This document shows, one piece after another, positions 43,569 to 52,173 of a DNA stretch of 64,000 nt (position 1 is the stretch's first letter; each line of letters begins with the position of its first letter). A model generated the notes under the pieces. It had not been told where the DNA came from. It made no database searches and saw only the letters and a program-made list of their open reading frames with translations. Origin of the DNA: a virus; IMG/VR virus record IMGVR_UViG_3300044699_000032, positions 1-64,000 of that record. One strand, 5' to 3'. The position numbers and the translations under genes are program-made.

Positions 43569-43769
43569 TCATATTTCCTCTACATCCAGCCCGCCAGGAA
43601 CGCTCGGGGCCTGTGTGTCGCCCCCCGCCGCCGATTCAACCAGATGGAAAATGTCGGCAGCGAGGATGATCGGCGCAGGCTCGTCAAATGCCTCCAAAGC
43701 AAACACGATGTCGCCAACGAACGGCAACTCACCCGTTATCGGGGTGCCGATCGGCAAACATAGCCGCAT
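43569..43769 (-). CDS. Hypothetical protein (66 aa)
   Basis: The ATG at 43769 overlaps the TGA of the upstream gene (TGATG) and the stop lies against the next start. Hydrophobic and Pro-rich small protein (Gly-Thr-Pro-Ile-Thr-Gly-Glu-Leu-Pro-Phe) with an acidic middle. Unknown family. Confidence 0.5.
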   Translation of the reverse strand: MRLCLPIGTPITGELPFVGDIVFALEAFDEPAPIILAADIFHLVESAAGGDTQAPSVPGGLDVEEI

Positions 43770-44213
43770 CAGTCTTCCTCGATAACCGCCGAAATGCTCA
43801 TAGCCTGATAGGTCGGACCGCTTGGCGCTCGGATAGAGATCACCTCAGCGTTGCGTGCTTCAACATCGATCCTTTCGGCGGAATCCAACGATTTGCGCCA
43901 CCGAGAGCATTCCAACCGATAACTTCATAATTCGTTTTCCGGCGTTGGCTGCGCGGACCATGTCGTCGCAGTCGTGAAGTTCGCAGCCGGTTGATCGGTG
44001 CTATCAGCCTTGCTCGGCGTGATCGCGCCGCCCGGTGTCGTGCCAGTAGTCGACCGAGAAACGTTGACTTGTTGTGCGGCCGATGTCGTGCCTCGACCAG
44101 CAACACTGATCTCAATCACACGAATGCGGCGACTTGATCCCGATATGCAGGTGAGAACATCGTTTGCCACCTGTCGGAGTGATGTTGTCACGAGCAACAA
44201 TATAGCGTCCCAT
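43769..44213 (-). CDS. Virion-type protein (about 148 aa, frameshifted)
   Basis: The ATG at 44213 gives Met-Gly-Arg-Tyr-Ile-Val-Ala-Arg-Asp-Asn. The frame shifts near 44165 into Val-Ala-Asn-Asp-Val-Leu-Thr and near 43925 and 43860 before ending Val-Ile-Glu-Glu-Asp at 43769. Mostly beta-prone with Thr/Ser-rich stretches. Ile-Glu-Ile-Ser-Val-Ala-Gly-Arg-Gly-Thr-Thr recalls small tail proteins. Function unknown. Confidence 0.5.
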
Positions 44214-44215
44214 GG

Positions 44216-44568
44216 CTAGTTGTTCCTTCTCTTCGACGGAGAAAATTCGGGATCGATGAAACGATCCGGTCGGATGACTTGATCATATGGGAAGATGCCC
44301 TTCTTTCGCCCTTCCGCGTCGTAATGGTTTTTAAGCAATTGTTTCGAGCGGCCATAGACTTCGTCAAATGTCATTTCGGCCTGCGCCAATCAACAGCAGT
44401 TTGGCGAATAGCATTGATCAAAATATTGGAAGCGGCATTAAGAATGGCCTCAACCGGGCGGCCCGCCGCAAGTTTCCCCATCATCCGAAATAATTCGAGC
44501 GAAACGTCAGGCGCAGAACCCTGCAGCGGATCATTTGGATTCCGCAGTGGATCGGTCGGGTCAGTCAT
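44216..44568 (-). CDS. Small helical protein (about 117 aa, frameshifted)
   Basis: Starts Met-Thr-Asp-Pro-Thr-Asp-Pro-Leu-Arg-Asn-Pro and has a helix Ala-Ile-Leu-Asn-Ala-Ala-Ser-Asn-Ile-Leu. One indel near 44375 restores Glu-Met-Thr-Phe-Asp-Glu-Val-Tyr-Gly-Arg-Ser, then Ile-Phe-Pro-Tyr-Asp-Gln-Val, ending at 44216. Uncorrected, it stops at 44371. A conserved-looking phage protein of unknown role. Confidence 0.5.
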
Positions 44569-44574
44569 TTATAT

Positions 44575-45204
44575 TTACCTCATCTGCGCAATCCGATTGA
44601 ACACCGCACCATAATCAACCGCTCGCCGACCATTCATTCGGCATACGGCTTCTGGCGCAAATTGTTCGATCTGTTGCGCGATGAAACCAACCCGCGGCTG
44701 ATGATCGCCACGATAGTTGTATTGCACAATCTGCGCTGGCCCGACCTCGCCCAGTACTCTGATGTTTTCCTTGGCGTCGGCATCAGAGAGCGTGAAGATG
44801 CCGCTTGCGTTCCAAGTTATGGTGATGTTGCCGCCGTTCGGCGTGACCGGCAATCCTGTGACACTGGTGTCCAGATAGAGCACCAGCCGCCACGTTGTGT
44901 TGGCACCAGCATTCTTCACGTAAAGGACCAGAGCCTCTACGGAGTTGCCCGACACCGCCGTATAGGTCAAATCCCCACCGTCGAAGGTGCCAGCCGTGTA
45001 GGTTTTGGTCGCGCCTATTTCCTGATCAGTGCCAACGACACCAGCCAGATCATTGTAAAAATCGTGTGCTGCCGAATAGACATAAGGGGCACCGATATCA
45101 ATGAGGGCACAATAGACACCAGTTGTTCCTGTGCCGGTGAGCGCGCTGTTCGCAGAAGCCTGCATCAGCGCCTCTTTCCAAATCGGGTAGACTGCATTTG
45201 CCAT
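44575..45204 (-). CDS. Tail protein with Peptidase_S74-like C-terminus (209 aa)
   Basis: The N-terminal 140 residues are a beta-rich structural domain (Met-Ala-Asn-Ala-Val-Tyr-Pro-Ile-Trp-Lys). The C-terminal 70 have Ser-Asp-Ala-Asp-Ala-Lys-Glu-Asn-Ile, Tyr-Asn-Tyr and Val-Gly-Phe-Ile-Ala-Gln-Gln-Ile-Glu, the pattern of intramolecular chaperone (S74) domains that fold and then cleave themselves from tail spikes. It lies at the edge of the sugar-gene cluster. Confidence 0.75.
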   Translation of the reverse strand: MANAVYPIWKEALMQASANSALTGTGTTGVYCALIDIGAPYVYSAAHDFYNDLAGVVGTDQEIGATKTYTAGTFDGGDLTYTAVSGNSVEALVLYVKNAGANTTWRLVLYLDTSVTGLPVTPNGGNITITWNASGIFTLSDADAKENIRVLGEVGPAQIVQYNYRGDHQPRVGFIAQQIEQFAPEAVCRMNGRRAVDYGAVFNRIAQMR

Positions 45205-45223
45205 TGACGTAGCTCCTATCTGT

Positions 45224-45906
45224 TCAGATCAGCCAATGCTCTTGCACCCATGGCAGACGGGTGAACGCATTCGGATCGCGCCAGCCGATGAAAGAGACGA
45301 TGCGCGCGTCGGAGGGCAACGCAGTGCCGGACGGCCAGCCCGGCTTTTGGAACGCATAGATGCCGCTGCTCGATCCGACTTGCCAACCCGCCAACTTCGG
45401 TGCGCGATACCACAGCCAACCCTGATCGTCGGGGAACTCATGGCGCGGGATGTGGTCAAGCTGTTCGAGGTTGAAATCGGCCCATAGCTCGGGATGCGCG
45501 TTCTTCCGCAGCATCATGACCGAGCAATTATACGGGCAAGGATTTGAGGCATTAGCACCCTTGAGAACCACCAATGGCTCCGGTCGGTCAAACAACGGAT
45601 CGAGCGACCCCGTGAGAACAACATCCAAGTCCAGACAGACGAGACGGTCGGAGATATCGTGTTGTGCTTGCCATGAGGGATCAAACATGCGGAGCCGCGC
45701 AAAACAGCCGTTGATTGCCGTGAGCGACGAATCTTGGATGCCATGACGCTCGATCCCATTTGACAGATTGGCGATGCGATCGCTTTCCGTCAGACACAGA
45801 AACCGAAACGGTTGCTTGAGGTGCTTGCGCAACCAACGTGCAAGCGCTCGACATACGCCGGCGAATATTTCTTGCCCCATAGCCACGTACAGACGACTAG
45901 CGCCAC
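45224..45906 (-). CDS. Glycosyltransferase with DXD motif (frameshifted)
   Basis: A GTG start at 45906 gives Val-Val-Cys-Thr-Trp-Leu-Trp-Gly-Lys-Lys-Tyr-Ser-Pro-Ala-Tyr. An indel near 45840 moves to the main frame with Pro-Phe-Arg-Phe-Leu-Cys-Leu-Thr. The Leu-Asp-Leu-Asp-Val-Val metal-binding DXD motif follows, then Asn-Cys-Ser-Val-Met-Met-Leu-Arg. The build agrees with GT8-like transferases. Likely adds sugar to a virion or host component together with its neighbours. Confidence 0.7.
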
Positions 45907-46445
45907 AGAATCCCGATGCCGTTGTCGCGCTTGGTGTGGCACAGTTTGATCTCTTCGTGCCGGTAGCCTTGCTTGACCTCATTCCAGACTTTCGGCACTT
46001 CGATCTTCCACGGCTTCGGCGGCCGATCGCCGAGGTCATAAGCGATGTCGTGAAACGCGACGATGCGCGCCATCGGACCATAGTTGAGCCAATCCATACG
46101 CACGTAAGGCTCGGTATGGTTGGCGTCGATCAGGCACAGATCGTAAGGGGCGAGCGCCCGCACCGACTCGACGATCTTCGGATCAGCGCTGTCGCCGACG
46201 AACAAGTGAACCTCATGTCCGAGGTTCTGCAGCCTGCTGATACACTCTTTCAGTTCGGCGCGGCCTTCCAGATCGACCGCAACCGCGCGCGAGTGCGCTT
46301 GCATTGCAATGGTCACAGCCCACAGTGAACCACCGAACTTCGATCCGATCTCAAGATAGCTGCGCACGTCCTCACGACGCACGATGCGCAGAAACTCGAC
46401 CAGTTCAGCCGGGTCTTGTAGCGCGCCGCTCTTGGCCTTGATCAC
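45897..46445 (-). CDS. SAM-dependent methyltransferase (182 aa)
   Basis: Tyr-Leu-Glu-Ile-Gly-Ser-Lys-Phe-Gly-Gly-Ser-Leu is the SAM-binding loop. Ala-Val-Asp-Leu-Glu is the acidic end of strand 2, and Tyr-Asp-Leu-Cys-Leu-Ile-Asp-Ala-Asn-His-Thr marks the Methyltransf_24 group, which often acts on sugars. Its gene overlaps those on both sides. Confidence 0.75.
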   Translation of the reverse strand: MIKAKSGALQDPAELVEFLRIVRREDVRSYLEIGSKFGGSLWAVTIAMQAHSRAVAVDLEGRAELKECISRLQNLGHEVHLFVGDSADPKIVESVRALAPYDLCLIDANHTEPYVRMDWLNYGPMARIVAFHDIAYDLGDRPPKPWKIEVPKVWNEVKQGYRHEEIKLCHTKRDNGIGILWR

Positions 46446-47122
46446 AGCGCGGCCCGTAAATTGTCCAAGGTGTCATCTTTCCAAACCATGTGTTGGCTCG
46501 CAAGCATCCACGGGAATTTCGTCTCGGGCATTATTCCAATTTTCCACAATCCATGACGCGACGCAGTGGTGGCAAAAATTGTCGTCGGATACGCGGTCAG
46601 CGAGAGCAAGGTTGCGATGCCGCCATTGATGACAAAATTCATTTTAGCTCCGGCATACAAGGCCATTCTGTCGTGCAGATGGATCGGCCGCACATAGTAA
46701 TCATCGATGATCGTTGCGCCGATCTCTTTACCAAATTGCCGCCACGCCGGTTCGTTGCTGTTGCGGCCCGGCACGCGATGGCTACAGCGCAACGTGATCG
46801 TATATTCGCAAGTTGCCGCAGGCTTCGCCGAGTACAAGCGTTCGATTGGTCGACCCTCACGCGCCCATGAGAAGAATTCAGCCGCAGAACCCCTGACGTG
46901 CGGTTGATCGTCACCAAGCCGCATCGGCAATCCTGCAAGCGCCGGTCCCGGCACGACGATGCTATCAAAACGCTGCAACACTTCCTGCACTGGAAACTTG
47001 CTCGTCTTCGGACGTGATCTGTCAATCACGATTTCGGTCGCGCCCTTTGACTTCATCAGCACGAGCCACGGATAGAAATCAAAGCTCGCGATCTGTTCAC
47101 TCGCGGCATAGCGCGCGATCAC
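46442..47122 (-). CDS. Sugar-gene-cluster protein, unknown (226 aa)
   Basis: Intact frame, overlapping both neighbours by four bases. Contains Ile-Val-Val-Pro-Gly-Pro-Ala-Leu and a late Phe-Val-Ile-Asn-Gly-Gly-Ile-Ala-Thr-Leu-Leu-Ser-Leu, recalling the glycosyltransferase B-fold C-terminal donor site. Likely a diverged glycosyltransferase, not certain. Confidence 0.5.
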   Translation of the reverse strand: MIARYAASEQIASFDFYPWLVLMKSKGATEIVIDRSRPKTSKFPVQEVLQRFDSIVVPGPALAGLPMRLGDDQPHVRGSAAEFFSWAREGRPIERLYSAKPAATCEYTITLRCSHRVPGRNSNEPAWRQFGKEIGATIIDDYYVRPIHLHDRMALYAGAKMNFVINGGIATLLSLTAYPTTIFATTASRHGLWKIGIMPETKFPWMLASQHMVWKDDTLDNLRAAL

Positions 47123-47712
47123 AACCGTTTCCAGATTGCGGCCGGATGGCCGATCCCGCCAATCTCCGACGTGTGAATGCGCTTAAGCCCACATGCGCCC
47201 AAGTCGAAATCGAGTTGCGGGAGTTCGTCGGGATAGCCGCTCCAGCCGAAATACTCGATCGTCCGCCGACCAAGGTTCTGCATCAGTGCCGACACCTGTT
47301 CCGGCGTCATTTCCCGCTTAAGCTTGTGGAGCACTCCGATCATCAGAACGATGTCATAGCGCATATTGGCGAACGCTTGCTGTAGCACGTCTGGGCCTTT
47401 GCTCAGATCGACCGCCGCAAATTTGCTTTCACAATCGCGTACCTCTGCGAACCACTGCTGCGCGGCGGCCATGCCAGGACCAAAGACATCGCAACCGTGG
47501 ACCAGCTTCGCGCCGTTCAGTGCGAAGTCATATAAAGTATGAGCCCGGTTGCAACCCACATCGAGAACGCTACGACCACGAGCACGAAGCAACAGATCAC
47601 TGAGACCGTCCCATCGAACGTCATGCAGCCCCGCGACGACTCGCGCGATCGGATTCTTGTCATCCATAAGCCCTGCCTTTAGCGCTTCGTCCTGCCAGCG
47701 TTTAGTGGACAT
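47119..47712 (-). CDS. SAM-dependent methyltransferase (197 aa)
   Basis: Start at 47712 (Met-Ser-Thr-Lys-Arg-Trp); an ATG at 47727 is possible. Ser-Val-Leu-Asp-Val-Gly-Cys-Asn-Arg-Ala-His-Thr is the SAM-binding motif I, Gly-Cys-Asp-Val-Phe is motif II, and Tyr-Asp-Ile-Val-Leu-Met-Ile-Gly-Val-Leu-His-Lys-Leu is motif IV. Probably modifies a sugar or lipid-linked intermediate with the transferases around it. Confidence 0.75.
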   Translation of the reverse strand: MSTKRWQDEALKAGLMDDKNPIARVVAGLHDVRWDGLSDLLLRARGRSVLDVGCNRAHTLYDFALNGAKLVHGCDVFGPGMAAAQQWFAEVRDCESKFAAVDLSKGPDVLQQAFANMRYDIVLMIGVLHKLKREMTPEQVSALMQNLGRRTIEYFGWSGYPDELPQLDFDLGACGLKRIHTSEIGGIGHPAAIWKRL

Positions 47713-48466
47713 GGCCGCAGACTTCATCGACCGTGATCCTGTCGAGCGCTTTGCGGCAATGATGACACTGCGTGAGCGAGCCGCATGCTTCCTCGGTCCC
47801 GCCGGTCAGATTGACGTGCGTCGTGTAGCCGGTGACCTTTGGCGGAATGAACCCGCCGAAGATCACGACCGCGGGCACGCCCAGTGCCGCTGCGCCATGA
47901 TGCAAACCACCTTCCGGCAGCACCGCAAACTTGGCCTTGGACAGCGCGGCCAACGCAATCCGAAATGTCGGCGTGACAATCGTTCGCACGCCATGCAGCC
48001 GATCGCGCCCGTGCGAGAATTGCACGATGTCGTGCCCGGCGTGACGTAGCCGGTCGGCGACCGCCTGATATCTGTCGATGCCCCAATCCTTGTTGACGGC
48101 CACCGATTTGTGCCAGGGCACGTTCGGTTCGATCACGATGAAGTCTCGGCCGATCGTCTTGGCGAACTGCTTTTCGTAGGGCGAGAAATAAATCTCGCCG
48201 GGCTGCGGCACAAAATCATAATTCCAAATCCACCGCGTCCGTTGCTTGTTCAAGCTGTTGTATTTGCGATGGCCCTTGTAGTAGTCGACCCAGAACAGAT
48301 CAGCGGCATTCTCTTGGCCCGGTCCGGCGATGTGCGGATTGTGCCGGAAGATTTCTTCCGACCACGGCCCCCAGATGATCTTTTTGCCATCGCCGAACGC
48401 GAGCCGCTTGAAGCCGCGCAGGCCCTTTTCCATTCCAGAGCCAATGATGTCGTCTCCGAAGCCCAT
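47702..48466 (-). CDS. GT9/heptosyltransferase-like glycosyltransferase (254 aa)
   Basis: The C-terminal half holds Ala-Val-Leu-Pro-Glu-Gly-Gly-Leu-His-His-Gly-Ala-Ala-Ala-Leu-Gly-Val-Pro, the donor-site segment of GT9 transferases, preceded by Lys-Asp-Trp-Gly-Ile-Asp-Arg-Tyr-Gln. A Cys-rich end (Cys-Gly-Ser-Leu-Thr-Gln-Cys-His-His-Cys) may bind zinc or form disulfides. GT9 enzymes normally build lipopolysaccharide core; a phage copy could alter the host surface or the virion. Confidence 0.75.
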   Translation of the reverse strand: MGFGDDIIGSGMEKGLRGFKRLAFGDGKKIIWGPWSEEIFRHNPHIAGPGQENAADLFWVDYYKGHRKYNSLNKQRTRWIWNYDFVPQPGEIYFSPYEKQFAKTIGRDFIVIEPNVPWHKSVAVNKDWGIDRYQAVADRLRHAGHDIVQFSHGRDRLHGVRTIVTPTFRIALAALSKAKFAVLPEGGLHHGAAALGVPAVVIFGGFIPPKVTGYTTHVNLTGGTEEACGSLTQCHHCRKALDRITVDEVCGHVH

Positions 48467-48475
48467 GCAGTGACT

Positions 48476-48727
48476 TTAACTTACCCACGGATTGGACGGA
48501 GTACCATTCTCGGCCTTGCGGGCACGTTCTGCCAGTGCGCCCCACGTGCGCGGGTGATCTGCCGCCAGGGTTGAGATCGGTGTATCCCACGCCGATACTC
48601 CGTATTCCATGCTGTATTGAGCGCACGGACAAACATGAAATCCCCACTCGTAGGGGGCGGCAGCGTCCTTGCTATCGAGCCACAGCAGGATGTGTCCACG
48701 TGTTCCGATTTCGGGTCTGCTCAACAT
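48476..48727 (-). CDS. Hypothetical Trp-rich protein (83 aa)
   Basis: Starts at 48727 with AGGAG-type spacing. Five Trp residues and a Cys-Pro-Cys motif in 83 residues suggest a small compact or zinc-binding domain. Between two sugar transferase-like genes; no family recognised. Confidence 0.55.
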   Translation of the reverse strand: MLSRPEIGTRGHILLWLDSKDAAAPYEWGFHVCPCAQYSMEYGVSAWDTPISTLAADHPRTWGALAERARKAENGTPSNPWVS

Positions 48728-48745
48728 GGTAGTTCTCCTTCTCTC

Positions 48746-49555
48746 TCACTCGATCATCTTCCAAAGCGTGCCATCGACCAGTTCGGTCTCATTCCACTGA
48801 TGATAGGCCAGCGAGTTGAGCCATTGCTGGCGCTCAGGATAGACCGGATTTTCTAGATCGTCGAAACCGACCTTGCCGACCAGGGCTGCCGCTGACTCCT
48901 GATCGACGAACACCGGGCAACCCATAATCACGGCCTCGACCGCGGCGATGCTGCCATGTGCCACAAGGCAATGCGCGTCCTTGATCTCGTCGTAGAGCGA
49001 CATCTTGCTTTCCTTGTCGCGGATCACGATCGGCCGATCGGTCTTGGTACGGAGTAGGTTGGCGGTGCGCTTAGACCAATTGACCGGCAGTCCGCGAACG
49101 TTCCAATAGTCCGGCAACGTGTCGGCAATTATGATTTTGCCGCCGCCCCGACGCCATGGCCGAACTTCGTGAATGAGGTTGAGCGCGCGCCACCGATCAT
49201 CGGGCACATCGCGAATTCTTTCCATCTGAAACGCATTGACGTGCCAGCGATAATATCCGCCATTGGCACCACGGGGCAACCAAGTGGCGAACACGCGACG
49301 GAGATATCCGCGATCCCAATATATGAATGGCCGTTTTGCCCGTCGCCACTTGGCATAGAATGGTTCAAGTTCGGGCGAACATCCTGTGATCGGGAAGATG
49401 TTGTTCGGCAGAGCGTCCAGCAGAAACCAATCATGGCGCAGGATCATCCCGCCCGACTTGTGGATTTTCTGGCCTATCCGCTCGAACAGCGCCAGCTTGA
49501 AGTCCTTTAGACCGGGAGGAATGAACAGTGCTACTTGGGCGGGATTGATCATCAC
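48746..49555 (-). CDS. Capsule-type glycosyltransferase-like protein (269 aa)
   Basis: Starts at tandem ATGs (49555, 49552). Contains Tyr-Trp-Asp-Arg-Gly-Tyr-Leu-Arg, then late His-Gly-Ser-Ile-Ala-Ala-Val-Glu-Ala-Val-Ile-Met-Gly-Cys-Pro-Val-Phe, which is the pattern of KpsS/KpsC-type capsule transferases. Probably acts on nucleotide-sugar donors. Confidence 0.65.
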   Translation of the reverse strand: MMINPAQVALFIPPGLKDFKLALFERIGQKIHKSGGMILRHDWFLLDALPNNIFPITGCSPELEPFYAKWRRAKRPFIYWDRGYLRRVFATWLPRGANGGYYRWHVNAFQMERIRDVPDDRWRALNLIHEVRPWRRGGGKIIIADTLPDYWNVRGLPVNWSKRTANLLRTKTDRPIVIRDKESKMSLYDEIKDAHCLVAHGSIAAVEAVIMGCPVFVDQESAAALVGKVGFDDLENPVYPERQQWLNSLAYHQWNETELVDGTLWKMIE

Positions 49556-49682
49556 CTATCAAATCGTTGACGCAAAGCCGCAGAAGGTAGCCCTGCCCAC
49601 GTACACGATTGTCGTCACCGACCTCATAGGCAACTCGCATCGCAGTCAGCAGCCGTTGCATTTTGTCGAAATCGGGCGTCAT
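49553..49682 (-). CDS. Small protein (about 43 aa, frame uncertain)
   Basis: Opens Met-Thr-Pro-Asp-Phe-Asp-Lys-Met-Gln-Arg-Leu-Leu with its start overlapping the preceding gene. A single indel near 49568 would stop it in a TGATG overlap with the next gene; without it the frame runs to 49431 over the next gene. I take the short form as more likely. Confidence 0.4.
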
Positions 49683-50464
49683 CGCCCATAGTCACCGAAC
49701 GGTGTCGGATTGCGGTAGTTGTCGAGCGCATAGCCGGCGGCGATCGCCGACCGCATTTCGTTATCGAAATACGCAACCGCGTCCTTGCGATGGTGCGGAC
49801 GGATCGCTGCCTTTTTGTACCAGTGCGGTCGGCCTTCCTGCTGCAATCGTTGCATCGCATACGGGAGATGTGGCTGCGTCGGGATCGCGGTGAAGTGGAG
49901 GATTTTGATATCTGGATCGTTCACGTCGGCATATTCGCCGCCGGTATCGCGCCGCATGTCGAGGCAATTCCAATTGCCTTTGTAGCGCTTGATTGCCTTC
50001 GATCCCGTCACGCGATTGCGGACGTCGCGATAAAATCCCGGCTTGCGTTTGATATCTTCGACCAGCGGCAGGAGTTGCTTCATCTTAGCGCAATCGTACA
50101 GCGTGACGCAGATCGCTTCCGGCTTCGACACCATGGCGTATCCGCTCGGAATGTCGGTATTCCACAGCTCGGCGATGTCGGCCTTGGCGATCATGTCCAA
50201 GTCCATATAGATCGCCTTGCCCTCGAAATTGCACGCTGCAGGAATGCCCCAACGCAGCGCAGAGAACGGCGTAGCCCATCCCTTCGTACACCAACCTTTA
50301 TTGGCTTGCGGGTCGGAATACCAAAAGCTCTGTGGGTCACGCGACAACCTCAGCCATGTGATGTCGAGCGGCTCGCTGGCATGACGCTGCAGCGAATAGT
50401 GCACGACGGCCTGGAATTCCAAGTCCTCGTCGTTGGCCGAACAGCCGATAAAGATGCGGATCAT
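49679..50464 (-). CDS. GT8-like glycosyltransferase (261 aa)
   Basis: Starts Met-Ile-Arg-Ile-Phe-Ile-Gly-Cys-Ser; its ATG overlaps the stop of the small coiled-coil gene. The metal-binding motif is Ile-Tyr-Met-Asp-Leu-Asp-Met-Ile, followed by Ile-Ala-Glu-Leu-Trp. Later Asn-Trp-Asn-Cys-Leu-Asp and His-Phe-Thr-Ala-Ile-Pro-Thr-Gln-Pro (catalytic His region). Resembles stress-type or LPS GT8 enzymes. Confidence 0.75.
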   Translation of the reverse strand: MIRIFIGCSANDEDLEFQAVVHYSLQRHASEPLDITWLRLSRDPQSFWYSDPQANKGWCTKGWATPFSALRWGIPAACNFEGKAIYMDLDMIAKADIAELWNTDIPSGYAMVSKPEAICVTLYDCAKMKQLLPLVEDIKRKPGFYRDVRNRVTGSKAIKRYKGNWNCLDMRRDTGGEYADVNDPDIKILHFTAIPTQPHLPYAMQRLQQEGRPHWYKKAAIRPHHRKDAVAYFDNEMRSAIAAGYALDNYRNPTPFGDYGR

Positions 50465-50634
50465 GCAGAGGCTGGCGGCAGTTGCGCCAGACAGGCGTCG
50501 AGCTTGTCTTTGAGATTGTCGACGTGCGCTTGCAGATCAGCGTTCTCTTGTTTGAGCCGGGCAATCTCCGCGTCCTTCTCGGCGACCCCTTCCGCGACGT
50601 ACTCGCCCGGATTTTCATTCAGTTTTCTGCCCAT
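50461..50634 (-). CDS. Small coiled-coil protein (57 aa)
   Basis: The ATG at 50634 lies within the end of the upstream gene, and the stop overlaps the next start (ATGA). Residues 18-48 form a clear leucine-rich coiled coil (Ile-Ala-Arg-Leu-Lys-Gln-Glu-Asn-Ala-Asp-Leu). Maybe an oligomerisation or adaptor protein. Confidence 0.6.
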   Translation of the reverse strand: MGRKLNENPGEYVAEGVAEKDAEIARLKQENADLQAHVDNLKDKLDACLAQLPPASA

Positions 50635-51299
50635 CGCATTGCCTCCTGCACTGTCATCTTGGGATACGCCTTCAACAAACTGACCGTCGAGCAGTTGATC
50701 ACGGTGACGCCGAGGCTGCGCAGAACGGTTGCTGCGCCATCGATCGCGGCGCGCCAGCGCGGCAGATTGTCATTCGGGTGCGGGTTCGACAGCGGCGGAT
50801 AGTGCCGCGGATGCCAGTGCTCACCGAGATCGACGCGCATGTCGAAACCGATCAGCAGGAGTCTTGCAGCGCCGAACTGCACCGCGAGATTGATCCCCTG
50901 GAAACCGCCGTTGCCGCCCGAGCCGATCGTGCCCGGTGTATCAACCAGCAAGTCATTGCTACGTGACATCACCGTGACTTTGCGGATGTCCTTGAACTGG
51001 TCGCACGCCTCGCGATCCTGCGAAATTTTCAAGCCGCCGAACGCTTCCACCCCTTGCCGCATGCGCCACCATGCGGCGTCGCAGCCATAGAGCACGTCGG
51101 CCCACTTACACAACTGCCAGCTTTCATTGATTGCAATGATGCGCGCCTTGGCGCGCAGTAGGTCGATCGGGGCAGCCTTGGCGCTCGGGCCGGAAGCGAT
51201 GATGGCGCAGGCTTGTCCGCGCCAGTCGGGAAACCAGTCAGGTTTTGCCGTGCTGCCAATGCGGAATTCCGGGCTCGCCTTGGGGGCCGCGCTCGCCAT
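50619..51299 (-). CDS. DUF115/MptE-like protein, copy 2 (about 226 aa)
   Basis: The start is uncertain (51299 proposed; it overlaps the collagen-like gene). Contains Ala-Ile-Ile-Ala-Ser-Gly-Pro-Ser-Ala-Lys, Ile-Ile-Ala-Ile-Asn-Glu-Ser-Trp-Gln-Leu, Leu-Leu-Ile-Gly-Phe-Asp-Met-Arg, His-Trp-His-Pro-Arg and Val-Ile-Asn-Cys-Ser-Thr. Each has a direct counterpart in the protein at 36057-36629. The two copies bracket the sugar/adhesion cassette. Confidence 0.65.
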   Translation of the reverse strand: MASAAPKASPEFRIGSTAKPDWFPDWRGQACAIIASGPSAKAAPIDLLRAKARIIAINESWQLCKWADVLYGCDAAWWRMRQGVEAFGGLKISQDREACDQFKDIRKVTVMSRSNDLLVDTPGTIGSGGNGGFQGINLAVQFGAARLLLIGFDMRVDLGEHWHPRHYPPLSNPHPNDNLPRWRAAIDGAATVLRSLGVTVINCSTVSLLKAYPKMTVQEAMRWAEN

Positions 51300-52173
51300 T
51301 CTTGCCGTCCTTGCCGTCCCGTCCATCCCGACCTCGCCGCGATGCCAAATCCCAATCATCGCCCTCACGCGGCGTGCTTTGTGGCTTGTCCTTGCGCGCG
51401 ATCCAAGTCGATCCGCCATAGGTGACTTGATCGCCTAGCAAATACTCTTTTCCACTCTTGAAGCTGCCGCGGTGCAGCACGATAGGGAATGTCAGGGGCG
51501 ACCATTTGGTGATCTCGCCCTGCTTGAAACCGAAGTTGAAACTGCGATCATCGATCCGTTCGATGGTGAAGTCGTCGAGCGAGAACCCGTCACGGCCGTC
51601 CTTGCCAGGAGCGCCGTCCTTGCCGTCCTTGCCGTCCGCACCGTCCTTGCCGAGCACCGGCCCGAGTGTATGGACCGCCCCGTCCGTCAGTGTCACGACC
51701 AGTTGACCCTCGCGATTGATGACCGCGCCAGCGAGGCCAATGCCGTCCGCACCCCGCTCGCCTTGCGCCCCGTTAAAGCCGTCCTTGCCGGCCAACCCCG
51801 GCTCGCCGCGCTCACCCTGCGGCCCCGCTTCGCCCCGCTCGCCGACGCCTCCCGGCTGACCCGGCTCGCCCTGCGGCCCCGCCGCGCCGTCCGCGCCCCG
51901 CTCCCCGGCTGGCCCCGCCTCACCGGCCGGTCCCTGTGGCCCCGGCTCGCCCGATAGGCCGCGCTCGCCCGGCGGCCCTTGCAAGGGCTCGGCCGCCTTG
52001 AGCGCGGCAATCTCTGCCCTTAGCTCGGTGATGACTTGCTGCATCGGTTCGATCGCCTTGGCGACACATTCGGCGATGTGATCCCGCACGACGGGCGCGA
52101 ACCCTGCCGCGACCGCGCTGATAGCGGCGTGGTTCAATCCGTTGCTGCTTGTAGAAATTTGCGTAACTCCCAA
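51238..52173 (-). CDS. Collagen-like structural protein (311 aa)
   Basis: After 65 residues of helical N-terminus come long Gly-X-Y runs (Gly-Pro-Pro-Gly-Glu-Arg-Gly and Gly-Lys-Asp-Gly blocks). A small beta-domain near residues 225-285 has Gly-Asp-Gln-Val-Thr-Tyr-Gly-Gly-Ser-Thr-Trp and ends in a second collagen stretch. Phage collagen-like proteins form trimeric rods such as tail or head fibres. Directly downstream of portal. Confidence 0.75.
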   Translation of the reverse strand: MGVTQISTSSNGLNHAAISAVAAGFAPVVRDHIAECVAKAIEPMQQVITELRAEIAALKAAEPLQGPPGERGLSGEPGPQGPAGEAGPAGERGADGAAGPQGEPGQPGGVGERGEAGPQGERGEPGLAGKDGFNGAQGERGADGIGLAGAVINREGQLVVTLTDGAVHTLGPVLGKDGADGKDGKDGAPGKDGRDGFSLDDFTIERIDDRSFNFGFKQGEITKWSPLTFPIVLHRGSFKSGKEYLLGDQVTYGGSTWIARKDKPQSTPREGDDWDLASRRGRDGRDGKDGKNGERGPQGEPGIPHWQHGKT

